From NCBI GenBank assembly GCA_003164275.1, contig PLSY01000393.1, positions 1,702 to 14,226 of the forward strand: a DNA stretch of 12,525 nucleotides, in the 5' to 3' direction. Made by a program: the position numbers and the translations under genes. A model generated the notes under the pieces. That model made no database searches. It was not told where the DNA came from and worked only from the letters and a program-made list of their open reading frames with translations. The stretch is from Acidimicrobiaceae bacterium (GTDB lineage Bacteria; Actinomycetota; Acidimicrobiia; Acidimicrobiales; RAAP-2). This document shows positions 6,224-12,519 of the stretch, piece after piece; positions within the stretch are counted from its first letter, which is position 1; each line of letters starts with the position of its first letter.

Positions 6224-7618
6224 ATGCGACCAGTCCTCACTGTTGGCGAGATGAACGCCGTCGATGCCCGGGGCCTTCAATCGATGCCCATAGACCAGTT
6301 GGTGGCCCGGGCCGGCTTTGCCGTGGCCATGGCGGCTGTCGACATGCTGGGCGGCGCCTACGGCCGACGGGTGGTGGTCATCGCCGGCCGGGGCAACAAC
6401 GGGGCCGACGGCCGGGTGGCCGCCGCCGTACTCACGGCGAGGGGTGCCCGCGTCCGCCTGGTCGGGCCCGAACACGACGCGGCCATTGGCCGGGTCGACC
6501 TGGTCATCGACGCGGCCTACGGCACGGGCTTCCGGGGGAGCTATGAGACACCTGGCGTGCCTGAGGGGACAAAGGTCCTGGCCGTCGACATCCCCTCAGG
6601 GGTCGAAGGGGACACGGGCCACGCCTCGGGCTCCGTCCTGGCTGCCGACCGCACGGTGACGTTCGTTGCCGCCAAGCCCGGCCTCGTCCAGGGCGACGGC
6701 CTCACCCTGGCCGGATCGGTGTCGGTGGTCGACATCGGCCTCCCGACCGGCCCGGCGGCCATCTGGGTGATGGAGGATGCCGACGTGGCCGACCTCGTGC
6801 CGACCCGGAGCCGAGGGGGCAACAAGTGGTCGGCGGCCGTCTTGGTGGTAGCGGGATCGCCGGGAATGACCGGGGCCGCCGCCCTGTCGACCAGGGCTGC
6901 CTACCGGTCGGGGGCGGGCATGGTCCGCCTCGGCGTGCCCGGCGGGAAGCTCTCCGACTCGCCGATGTCCGAGGCGGTCGGTGTGTCCCTCGAGTCCGGC
7001 GACTGGGCCGACGATGCCCTGGAGGCGGCGTCGCGCTGCGCGGCTGTGGTGGTCGGCCCGGGCCTCGGGCGCAACGACGCCACCGCCGCCCAGGTGCGCG
7101 CCCTGGTGGCCGGCTCCCCGGTGCCGGTGGTCGTCGATGCCGACGGCCTCTACGCCTTGGGCGAGCTCCAGGGGCGGGGTCCGATCGATGCCCGCTCCAC
7201 CGTGGTGCTCACGCCTCACGACGGCGAGTACCAGCGGCTGATGGGGGAGAAGCCGGGTGCCGACCGGATCAGGGCGGCCCGTCGCCTGGCCGAGGCGTCG
7301 GGGGCCGTCGCCCTCCTGAAGGGTCCGACGACGGCCGTCGCCGGCGCCGATGGGCACGTCCTGTTGGGGATGACGGGGACCGCCAGGCTGGCCACGGCCG
7401 GGACTGGGGACGTGCTCTCCGGAGTGATCGGGGCCCTCATGGCCCGTGGCGTCGACCCCCATGAGGCCGCCGCCCTGGCCGCCCATGTCCACGGCCGGGC
7501 CGCCGAGCGGGGCCGGGCCGTGGGTCTGGTCGCCGGTGACCTGCCCGAGCTGGTCTCCGACGTGCTCGCCTCGCTGTGCCCTCCGGCCCCGGCGAGGAAC
7601 CCAGGCACCGATGGCTGA
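6224..7618 (+). CDS. nnr: Bifunctional NAD(P)H-hydrate repair enzyme (epimerase / ADP-dependent dehydratase)
   Basis: This fusion repairs NADH and NADPH damaged by hydration: the N-terminal domain interconverts R and S hydrates, and the C-terminal domain removes water using ADP. Epimerase motifs are AGRGNNGADGRVAA (about residues 54-67), the active-site region VIDAAYGTGFRG (about 94), VDIPSG (about 121) and FVAAKPGL. The second glycine of the usual GNNGGDG is alanine here. The dehydratase, a ribokinase-like fold, shows NKWSAAVLVVAGSPGMTGAA, VVGPGLGRN, VVDADGLYAL, LTPHDGEYQRLMG and the nucleotide-binding ATAGTGDVLSG (about 391-401). At 464 residues it is shorter than E. coli Nnr (about 515), because the epimerase half is compact. 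It overlaps alr by eight bases, suggesting coupled translation. Confidence 0.96.
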   Translation: MRPVLTVGEMNAVDARGLQSMPIDQLVARAGFAVAMAAVDMLGGAYGRRVVVIAGRGNNGADGRVAAAVLTARGARVRLVGPEHDAAIGRVDLVIDAAYGTGFRGSYETPGVPEGTKVLAVDIPSGVEGDTGHASGSVLAADRTVTFVAAKPGLVQGDGLTLAGSVSVVDIGLPTGPAAIWVMEDADVADLVPTRSRGGNKWSAAVLVVAGSPGMTGAAALSTRAAYRSGAGMVRLGVPGGKLSDSPMSEAVGVSLESGDWADDALEAASRCAAVVVGPGLGRNDATAAQVRALVAGSPVPVVVDADGLYALGELQGRGPIDARSTVVLTPHDGEYQRLMGEKPGADRIRAARRLAEASGAVALLKGPTTAVAGADGHVLLGMTGTARLATAGTGDVLSGVIGALMARGVDPHEAAALAAHVHGRAAERGRAVGLVAGDLPELVSDVLASLCPPAPARNPGTDG

Positions 7619-8771
7619 GCGGTGGCGCCCGGCATGGGCGGACATCGACCTCGACGCCGTCCGCCACAACGCCGCACTCCTGTGCCGCCTGGCCGCCCCC
7701 GCCGCCCTGTGCGCGGTGGTCAAGGCCGACGGCTACGGCCACGGTGCCGTCCCCGTCGCCCGGGCCGCCATCGACGGCGGGGCCACGTGGCTGGCCGTGG
7801 CGCTGGTTGAAGAGGGCGTGACACTCCGGGAGGCGGGCATCGAGGCCAAGATCCTGCTCCTCTCGGAGCCACCGGTCGAAGCCATGGCCGAGGCGGTGGC
7901 GCTCGGCATGGTGCCGACCGTGTACACCGCGGGTGGCATCGAGGCGCTGGCCCGGGCGGTGGCCGAGGGGCACCACGATCCGCTCGAGGTGCACCTGAAG
8001 GTGGACACCGGCATGCACCGGGTCGGGGCTGACGGCCAAGACGTCTTGTCGCTCGCCCGGCTGGTGGCCGACCGCCGTGAGCTCCGCCTCGGCGCCCTGT
8101 GGACCCACCTGGCCGTGGCCGACGGCGACGGGCCGGTCGACCGTGCGTTCACCGACCTCCAGCTCAAGCGCTTCGATGCGACGGCCGGCGAGCTGGCTTT
8201 GGCCGGGCTCACCGTCCCCATGGCCCATGTGGCCAACACGGCAGGCACCATCGGGGTGCCTGCGGCCCGTCGGGACCTCGTCCGCTGCGGGATCGCCCTC
8301 TACGGCGTCGCTCCGACGGCGGCCCTGTCCGACGAGCTGGCCGCAGCCACCGGTGGCGAGCGGCTACGCCCCGTGCTCTCTCTCCGCACCCGGGTCACCT
8401 TCGTCCGGGCCCTCGACGCCGACGAACGCCTCTCCTACGGTCGGCGCCGACCGCTCGAGGTGGCCTCGGCGGTCGCCACCGCGCCCATCGGCTATGCCGA
8501 CGGTGTGCCCCGGCGCCTGTTCGACCAGGGTGGGGAGGTGCTGGTCGGCGGCCGACGACGGCCCCTCGCCGGCGTCGTGACGATGGATCAGATCGTCATC
8601 GACTGCGGACGGGTGGACGAGGCGAAGGTGTCCGTCGGGGACGAGGTCGTCCTGCTCGGCCGGCAGGGCACCGAGGAGATCACGGCCACCGAGTGGGCGG
8701 ACCTGCTCGGGACCATCAGCTATGAGGTGCTCTGCGACATCGGGCCGAGGGTACCCCGCCACGATCACTAG
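7611..8771 (+). CDS. alr: Alanine racemase (PLP-dependent)
   Basis: Alr converts L-alanine to D-alanine for the peptidoglycan stem peptide. The PLP lysine is K38 in VVKADGYGHG and the second catalytic base is Y276 in LSYGRRR. Other family blocks are RPAWADIDLDAVRHN at the N-terminus, KVDTGMHRVG, HVANTAGTIG, RCGIALYGVAP, and VTMDQ in the C-terminal beta domain. The ATG at 7611 was chosen because MAERWRPAWADIDLDA is the normal N-terminus; the frame is open further upstream only as a shadow of nnr. The product is 386 residues, normal length. Its start lies inside nnr, so nnr and alr are probably one transcript, linking cofactor repair with cell-wall precursor supply by position only. Confidence 0.97.
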   Translation: MAERWRPAWADIDLDAVRHNAALLCRLAAPAALCAVVKADGYGHGAVPVARAAIDGGATWLAVALVEEGVTLREAGIEAKILLLSEPPVEAMAEAVALGMVPTVYTAGGIEALARAVAEGHHDPLEVHLKVDTGMHRVGADGQDVLSLARLVADRRELRLGALWTHLAVADGDGPVDRAFTDLQLKRFDATAGELALAGLTVPMAHVANTAGTIGVPAARRDLVRCGIALYGVAPTAALSDELAAATGGERLRPVLSLRTRVTFVRALDADERLSYGRRRPLEVASAVATAPIGYADGVPRRLFDQGGEVLVGGRRRPLAGVVTMDQIVIDCGRVDEAKVSVGDEVVLLGRQGTEEITATEWADLLGTISYEVLCDIGPRVPRHDH

Positions 8772-8780
8772 GGCGGAACC

Positions 8781-8805
8781 GGCCTCGAGGCCTGGGCACT
8801 ACCAT
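8781..8805 (+). promoter_or_regulatory. Probable leaderless udg promoter with 12-base palindrome
   Basis: GGCCTCGAGGCC at 8781-8792 is a perfect palindrome. TACCAT at 8800-8805 fits TANNNT and ends six bases before the GTG start of udg at 8812. No ribosome binding site lies between. The palindrome may be a regulator site in the promoter spacer or a short hairpin ending the alr transcript. No clear -35 is visible. Confidence 0.5.
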
Positions 8806-8811
8806 TCGCCC

Positions 8812-9393
8812 GTGGCACCGGGGAACGAACTGGCCGAACTTGCCCTCCTCGCTTCTGGCTGCACCCTCTGTCCGCTGTCGGCCACCCGTACCCAGGTGGT
8901 GTTCGGTGTCGGCGACCCGACGGCCGACCTCATGTTCGTGGGCGAGGCCCCCGGGCGCGAGGAGGACCTACGGGGCGAGCCCTTCGTCGGCCGGTCCGGC
9001 CAGCTCCTCGACCGCCTGGTGCGAGAGGAGCTGGGCATCGACCGAAGCCGGTTCTACATCGCCAACGTGGTCAAGTGCCGACCTCCCGACAACCGGGACC
9101 CGAAACCCGACGAGATCGCACGGTGTCGCCCCTACCTGGAGCGCCAGCTCGAGCTGATCGCCCCCTTGGTCGTGATCACGCTGGGCAATTTCGCCACCAA
9201 GCTGCTGCTCCAGACCGACCAGGGGATCACCAAGGTGCGGGGCAAGTCATATCCGGTCGAGTACCCGACGGGCTCGGTCCAGCTGGTCCCCACCTACCAC
9301 CCGGCCGCCGCCCTGCGAGGCAGTGGCGTGGTCATGGCCGAGATGCGGGCCGACCTCGTCCGAGCCAAGGGCCTCATGGGGTGGGGCGAGTGA
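8812..9393 (+). CDS. udg: Family 4 uracil-DNA glycosylase with iron-sulfur cluster
   Basis: The enzyme removes uracil from DNA after cytosine deamination or dUTP incorporation, starting base excision repair. The family 4 (UDGa) signature is clear: four cysteines for a [4Fe-4S] cluster at C17 and C20 (CTLC) and C89 and C105, the active-site motif [25 protein letters not shown] (about residues 43-67), [17 protein letters not shown], and the C-terminal [10 protein letters not shown]. The 193-residue length is typical. GTG at 8812 was chosen because it sits six bases after a -10 box and leaves the first Cys pair at the normal distance from the N-terminus; upstream in-frame sequence runs into alr. 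It ends in a four-base overlap with tsaE, placing a DNA repair enzyme at the head of the tRNA-modification genes. Confidence 0.95.
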   Translation: MAPGNELAELALLASGCTLCPLSATRTQVVFGVGDPTADLMFVGEAPGREEDLRGEPFVGRSGQLLDRLVREELGIDRSRFYIANVVKCRPPDNRDPKPDEIARCRPYLERQLELIAPLVVITLGNFATKLLLQTDQGITKVRGKSYPVEYPTGSVQLVPTYHPAAALRGSGVVMAEMRADLVRAKGLMGWGE

Positions 9394-9920
9394 GCCCGGT
9401 CCTGCACTTGGCCACCGTCGGCCCGCACGACACCCAGGCCGTGGCCGCATCCATCGCCCCGCTTTGCGTTCCCGGGGACATGGTGCTGCTGTCGGGTGAC
9501 CTCGGAGCCGGCAAGACCACCTTCGCCCAGGGGTTCGGCGCCGCCCTCGGCGTCTCCGAGGTCATGACCAGCCCGACGTTCACCCTGGTCCGCCAGTACG
9601 CGGTGGGCGACGGGGCTCGGGGCGGGGAGGGGAGGGGCGGGATCGGCACTCTGTTGCACGCCGACGTGTACCGGCTCGACAACCTCTCCGAGATCATCGA
9701 CCTCGGACTCGGCGAGCTGGTGGAAGACGCCGCCGTGGCCCTCGTCGAGTGGGGGGACGTGGCCGAGCCGGTGCTCGGGGATGGATCCTTGGCCATCGAG
9801 TTCACGGCCGGGGAGGACGACGACCACCGGCTGGTCTCGGTCCGCCCCATCGGGGAGGCGTGGTCGGCGCGTTGGGCGACGTTGTCGGACAGCCTGGCCC
9901 GATGGGCGGTTGCGGCATGA
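9390..9920 (+). CDS. tsaE: tRNA threonylcarbamoyladenosine biosynthesis ATPase TsaE
   Basis: TsaE is the small ATPase that binds the TsaB-TsaD dimer and resets it between cycles of t6A synthesis at position 37 of ANN-decoding tRNAs. The Walker A loop GDLGAGKTT is at residues 36-44; TSPTFTLVRQY, HADVYRLD and the ALVEWGD motif follow in the normal order. GTG at 9390 overlaps the udg stop (GTGA). At 176 residues it is somewhat longer than E. coli TsaE (153). Part of the excess is a glycine-rich loop, GARGGEGRGG at about residues 75-84, inserted between RQY and the HADVYRLD strand. That loop is encoded by the G-quadruplex motif at 9612-9641. The C-terminal 40 residues are less conserved. Confidence 0.95.
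   Translation: MSPVLHLATVGPHDTQAVAASIAPLCVPGDMVLLSGDLGAGKTTFAQGFGAALGVSEVMTSPTFTLVRQYAVGDGARGGEGRGGIGTLLHADVYRLDNLSEIIDLGLGELVEDAAVALVEWGDVAEPVLGDGSLAIEFTAGEDDDHRLVSVRPIGEAWSARWATLSDSLARWAVAA
9612..9641 (+). other. Six-run G-quadruplex motif inside tsaE
   Basis: On the coding strand there are G runs at 9612-9615, 9619-9622, 9624-9627, 9629-9632, 9634-9637 and 9639-9641: five runs of four and one of three, with loops of 3, 1, 1, 1 and 1 bases. This exceeds the usual G3+N1-7 rule, and short loops with four tetrads predict a very stable structure in the non-template DNA or in mRNA. It encodes the glycine-rich loop of TsaE. Confidence 0.75.
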
Positions 9921-10684
9921 ACCTGCTCGCCATCGAGTCGGCCACCGACATGGTCGGGGTGGCGCTGCTCGACGACGACGGGGCGTCGGCGGAGCGGAGC
10001 CACATGGGCGGCCGGGCCCACGCCGAACTGCTGGTGCCGGCCATCGAGGAGGTGTGTGCCGTCTCGGGTCGCGTGGTCGGCGACCTCGACCACATCGCCG
10101 TCGACATCGGGCCGGGCCTGTTCACCGGGCTCAGGGTCGGGGTGGCGACGGCCAAGGCCCTGGCCCAGGCCCTCGACATCGGGCTCGTTGGGGTCAGCAG
10201 CCTCGACGTGCTGGCCGCGGCTGCCGCCGAGCGCCAGGGAAACGAGGAGAGGACGACCGTGGTCTCGGTGGTCGACGCCCGCCGGGGCGAGGTGTTCGCC
10301 GCCGCTTACCACTTTCGCCCGGGCGCAGAGCCGGTCGACCCGGCCTCGGTCCGTGAGGACCGGCTCGAGCCGATGAAGCCAGCGGCCCTTTCGGAATGGG
10401 TGGTTGGACTGGCCGAGCGGGGTCCGGTCACGGTGGTGGGTGACGGGGCCCTCCGCTATATCGAACTGCTCAGCCCCCACCACTCGGTCGACCTCGACTG
10501 GGCCGAGTCGCTCGCCGCCCCACCACCACTCGTCCTCGCCCGTCTCGCCGTCGCCCGCCTGGCGGCCGGGATGCCCGCCACGTCGGCCACCGAGCTCGTC
10601 CCTGACTACCGCCGGGCGGCTGACGCCAAGATCAACTGGGAGCAGCGTTCCCCGGCCCGTCCGGCCCGTCCGGCCCGTCCGTGA
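9917..10684 (+). CDS. tsaB: tRNA threonylcarbamoyladenosine biosynthesis protein TsaB
   Basis: TsaB is the inactive ASKHA-fold paralogue of TsaD that dimerises with it and allows threonylcarbamoyl transfer to tRNA A37. The N-terminus MNLLAIESATDMVGVALL, then HAELLVPAIEEV, the conserved VDIGPGLFTGLRVGVATAKALA, GVSSLDVLA and VVDARRGEVFAA are all typical. ATG at 9917 overlaps the tsaE stop (ATGA). The 255-residue length is normal for actinobacteria. The extreme C-terminus, SPARPARPARP, is encoded by a 9-base tandem repeat running up to the stop codon and is probably a disordered tail. The stop overlaps the rimI start (GTGA), so udg, tsaE, tsaB and rimI form one translationally coupled string. 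Confidence 0.95.
   Translation: MNLLAIESATDMVGVALLDDDGASAERSHMGGRAHAELLVPAIEEVCAVSGRVVGDLDHIAVDIGPGLFTGLRVGVATAKALAQALDIGLVGVSSLDVLAAAAAERQGNEERTTVVSVVDARRGEVFAAAYHFRPGAEPVDPASVREDRLEPMKPAALSEWVVGLAERGPVTVVGDGALRYIELLSPHHSVDLDWAESLAAPPPLVLARLAVARLAAGMPATSATELVPDYRRAADAKINWEQRSPARPARPARP
10652..10681 (+). repeat. 9-base tandem repeat at the tsaB/rimI junction
   Basis: The unit CCGGCCCGT occurs at 10652-10660, 10661-10669 and 10670-10678, then a partial copy continues into the rimI start codon. It encodes Pro-Ala-Arg repeats at the TsaB C-terminus. Because the unit is a multiple of three, copy number could change without a frameshift. All copies are identical, which points to recent expansion or slippage. 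Confidence 0.85.
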
Positions 10685-11247
10685 CCGCTCCGCCACCGGA
10701 GGCCCCGGTCGGCCCCGAGACACCGACGAGGGTGATCATCGCCCCCATGCGGGCGAAGGACCTCCCGATGGTGCTGGCCATCGAAGAGGCGGTCTTCCCC
10801 GAGCCGTGGTCGCACCGTCTCTTTGTCGAGGAGCTGGCCCAGCGCAAGTCCCGGTCGTACCGGGCGGCCTGGGTGGGCAACACCATCGTCGGCTTCGGGG
10901 GCCAGATGTTCATCGACGACGAGGGTCACGTGAACAACATCGCCGTCCACCCGGCCTGGCAGTCGAGGGGCCTCGGCGGGGTGTTGATGCTCGATCTGGT
11001 CCGCACCGGGCTGGCCCGGGGCGTCCGTCACCTGACCCTCGAGGTCCGGGTGGGCAACGAGCCGGCCCTGGCCCTCTATGGGCGGTTCGGCCTGGCGCCG
11101 GTCGGGGTGCGTCCCAACTACTACCCGGGGGGCGAGGATGCCCTGATCATGTGGGCGAGGGACATCGACACTCCGGCCTACGCCGAGCGCCTGGCCTCCG
11201 TCGCCGACTCGTTGCCGGCCGACCTCCAGGTCACCGCCCGGCACTGA
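10681..11247 (+). CDS. rimI: Ribosomal protein bS18-alanine N-acetyltransferase RimI (GNAT family)
   Basis: RimI acetylates the N-terminal alanine of ribosomal protein S18 and in actinobacteria may act on other proteins. The GNAT fold shows IAPMRAKDLPMVLAIEEAVFPEPWS, GFGGQMFIDDEGHVNNIAVHPAWQSRGLGG (the acetyl-CoA loop QSRGLGG at about 94-100), then VRVGNEPALALYGRFGLAPVGVRPNYYPGGEDALIMWA, which matches the RimI-specific end of the domain. GTG at 10681 overlaps the tsaB stop; about 18 proline-rich residues precede the first strand, so the true start could be slightly later. A 30-residue tail follows the domain. The place between tsaB and tsaD is the standard actinobacterial position of rimI, which supports the name over a generic GNAT call. 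Confidence 0.93.
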   Translation: MTAPPPEAPVGPETPTRVIIAPMRAKDLPMVLAIEEAVFPEPWSHRLFVEELAQRKSRSYRAAWVGNTIVGFGGQMFIDDEGHVNNIAVHPAWQSRGLGGVLMLDLVRTGLARGVRHLTLEVRVGNEPALALYGRFGLAPVGVRPNYYPGGEDALIMWARDIDTPAYAERLASVADSLPADLQVTARH

Positions 11248-11263
11248 GCCCGATGCCGAGGGC

Positions 11264-11284
11264 GGAGGTCGGAGGTCGGAGGGC
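11264..11284 (+). repeat. 7-base tandem repeat downstream of rimI
   Basis: GGAGGTC at 11264-11270 and 11271-11277 is followed by GGAGGGC at 11278-11284, three units with one change in the last. It begins 16 bases after the rimI stop in the 113-base gap before tsaD. The last unit runs into a hairpin (GGGCG 11281-11285 with CGCCC 11292-11296) that could end the rimI transcript. No function is evident for the repeat itself. Confidence 0.6.
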
Positions 11285-11331
11285 GGCGAGGCGCCCAGGT
11301 CTGGCGTTGCGGCCCTCGGTCTTGGCACCGC

Positions 11332-11354
11332 GGCCGGCCGGCCTTCGGTAAGGT
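11332..11354 (+). promoter_or_regulatory. Probable tsaD promoter, near-leaderless, with palindrome
   Basis: TAAGGT at 11349-11354 fits TANNNT and ends six bases before the tsaD ATG. A perfect 12-base palindrome of alternating GGCC (11332-11343) sits five bases upstream. TTGGCA at 11322-11327 resembles a -35 but is 21 bases away, too far for a normal spacer. The AAGG within the box could instead be a weak ribosome binding site, so the leaderless reading is less certain than at udg. Confidence 0.4.
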
Positions 11355-11360
11355 CCAAGC

Positions 11361-12383
11361 ATGTCCACGCCGCGGCTGCACCGGGTCCTTGGCATCGAGA
11401 CGTCCTGTGACGAGACCGCAGCCTCGGTGGTCGACGGCGGCACCATCATCGTCTCGTCGGTGGTCAGCAGCCAGATCGACCTGCACGCCCGCTACGGGGG
11501 CGTCGTCCCAGAGCTGGCCGGCCGCGCCCACGTGGAGTCGCTGACGCCGGTGCTGGCCGAGGCCCTCGACCTCGCCGGCTCGGACGCCTCGGGCAAGGGC
11601 ATCGACGCCGTGGCCGTCACGTACGGCCCCGGACTGATCGGCTCGCTACTCGTCGGCGTGGCCGAGGCCAAGGCCCTGGCCCTGGCGTGGGGGGTGCCCC
11701 TGATCGGTGTGAACCACCTGGAGGGCCATCTCTTCGCCTCCCTCTTGGAGCAGCCCGAACTCGGGTGGCCCCTGGTCGTCCTCCTTGTCTCCGGCGGCCA
11801 CACCATGCTCGTCGAGGTCACCGAGCCGGGCCGCTACCGGCTCATGGGGGGGACCATCGACGACGCCGCCGGGGAGGCTTTCGACAAGGTGGCGAGATAC
11901 CTCGGGCTCGGCTATCCGGGCGGTCCTGCCATCGACCGGGTGGCAGAGCAGGGGGACGCGACGGCCTTCGCATTCCCGCGTTCCCTGCCCGGGGACGGCT
12001 ACGACTTCTCCTTCAGCGGGCTGAAGACCTCGGTGGTCAACACGGTGAGGAAGCACCCTGAAGCCGACACCGCCGACGTGGCCGCCTCGTTCCGCCAGGC
12101 CGTCGTCGACGTGCTGGTGACGAGGGCCCGCAAGGCGGCGGCCGAGGTTGGTGCCTCGGCTCTGTGCCTGGCCGGGGGAGTGGCGGCGAACTCCCTCCTG
12201 CGCCGCCGGGTCGAAGAGGTGTGTGCCGAAGACGGGATCGGTGCCTTCCTGCCCAGCCGGGCCCTCTGCACCGACAACGCGGCCATGGTGGCCGCCGCCG
12301 GCCATTGGCGGCTCAACCACGGCGACACCAGCCCCCACACCCTCGGGGCCGACCCTAATCTCAAGCTGGTTCCCGCCGCCTGA
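11361..12383 (+). CDS. tsaD: tRNA N6-adenosine threonylcarbamoyltransferase TsaD
   Basis: TsaD transfers the threonylcarbamoyl group from threonylcarbamoyl-AMP to A37 of ANN-decoding tRNAs, acting with TsaB and TsaE from the genes just upstream. The opening VLGIETSCDETAASVV is the family signature. Metal ligands are visible: H119 and H123 in NHLEGH and D305 in CTDNAAM. SGGHT is at 144-148, DDAAGEAFDKVARYLGLGYPGGPAID follows, then DFSFSGLKTSVVN and LAGGVAANSLLRRR. Length (340) is normal. ATG at 11361 gives a short MSTPRLHR lead before the first strand. Unlike tsaE-tsaB-rimI it is not overlapped by its neighbour, with 113 bases and its own promoter-like element upstream. A heat-shock promoter follows, as in mycobacteria, where groES lies next to this gene. 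Confidence 0.97.
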   Translation: MSTPRLHRVLGIETSCDETAASVVDGGTIIVSSVVSSQIDLHARYGGVVPELAGRAHVESLTPVLAEALDLAGSDASGKGIDAVAVTYGPGLIGSLLVGVAEAKALALAWGVPLIGVNHLEGHLFASLLEQPELGWPLVVLLVSGGHTMLVEVTEPGRYRLMGGTIDDAAGEAFDKVARYLGLGYPGGPAIDRVAEQGDATAFAFPRSLPGDGYDFSFSGLKTSVVNTVRKHPEADTADVAASFRQAVVDVLVTRARKAAAEVGASALCLAGGVAANSLLRRRVEEVCAEDGIGAFLPSRALCTDNAAMVAAAGHWRLNHGDTSPHTLGADPNLKLVPAA

Positions 12384-12393
12384 GCCCGTTCGC

Positions 12394-12411
12394 CGCCCGG
12401 CCCGGCGGGCG
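12394..12411 (+). terminator. Possible terminator hairpin after tsaD
   Basis: CGCCCG (12394-12399) pairs with CGGGCG (12406-12411) around GCCCGG, ten bases after the tsaD stop. The stem is strong, but an A-rich rather than T-rich stretch follows, so it is not a standard intrinsic terminator. Its place between tsaD and the heat-shock promoter makes a stop or insulator role reasonable. Confidence 0.35.
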
Positions 12412-12448
12412 TCGGAAAAGAGATTTCGCTGGCACTCGCCCTTGCCGG

Positions 12449-12477
12449 TTGCCAAACGGTCCCAAGGTCGCTACCAT
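12449..12477 (+). promoter_or_regulatory. Heat-shock operon promoter (probable groES/groEL)
   Basis: TTGCCA at 12449-12454 and TACCAT at 12472-12477 are exactly 17 bases apart, the best -35/-10 pair in the window. The final T of the -10 is the first base of the CIRCE element, so the operator covers the transcription start. Use of the housekeeping sigma factor with HrcA repression is the known arrangement for CIRCE-controlled chaperonin genes. Confidence 0.75.
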
Positions 12478-12503
12478 TAGCACTCTCAACGCTCGACTGC
12501 TAA
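12477..12503 (+). promoter_or_regulatory. CIRCE operator (HrcA binding site)
   Basis: The left arm TTAGCACTC (12477-12485) is a perfect match to the CIRCE consensus. A nine-base spacer (12486-12494) follows, then the right arm GACTGCTAA (12495-12503), which differs from consensus GAGTGCTAA only at its third base. HrcA dimers bind this element and repress groESL or dnaK operons until heat titrates the GroEL that HrcA needs. Its place after tsaD marks groES as the next gene. Confidence 0.93.
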
Positions 12504-12513
12504 CGCGTGCCAC

Positions 12514-12519
12514 AGGAGG
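12514..12519 (+). promoter_or_regulatory. Ribosome binding site of the next gene
   Basis: AGGAGG is a near-perfect anti-Shine-Dalgarno match, six bases before the end of the window. A start codon is expected within a few bases past 12525. With the CIRCE element just upstream, the gene is most likely groES, though none of its coding sequence is present here. Confidence 0.75.

Noticed and set aside
6596..7723. A long minus-strand open frame opposite nnr (and a 449-codon one opposite tsaE-tsaB, 9374-10723).
   Set aside because: Same cause: antisense of well-identified genes, with no ribosome binding site, promoter or recognisable motif.
12384..12448. A small gene between tsaD and the CIRCE promoter (an open frame continues past the tsaD stop in another phase to 12480).
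   Set aside because: That frame is mostly inside tsaD and then runs through the hairpin and promoter, with no start signal of its own.
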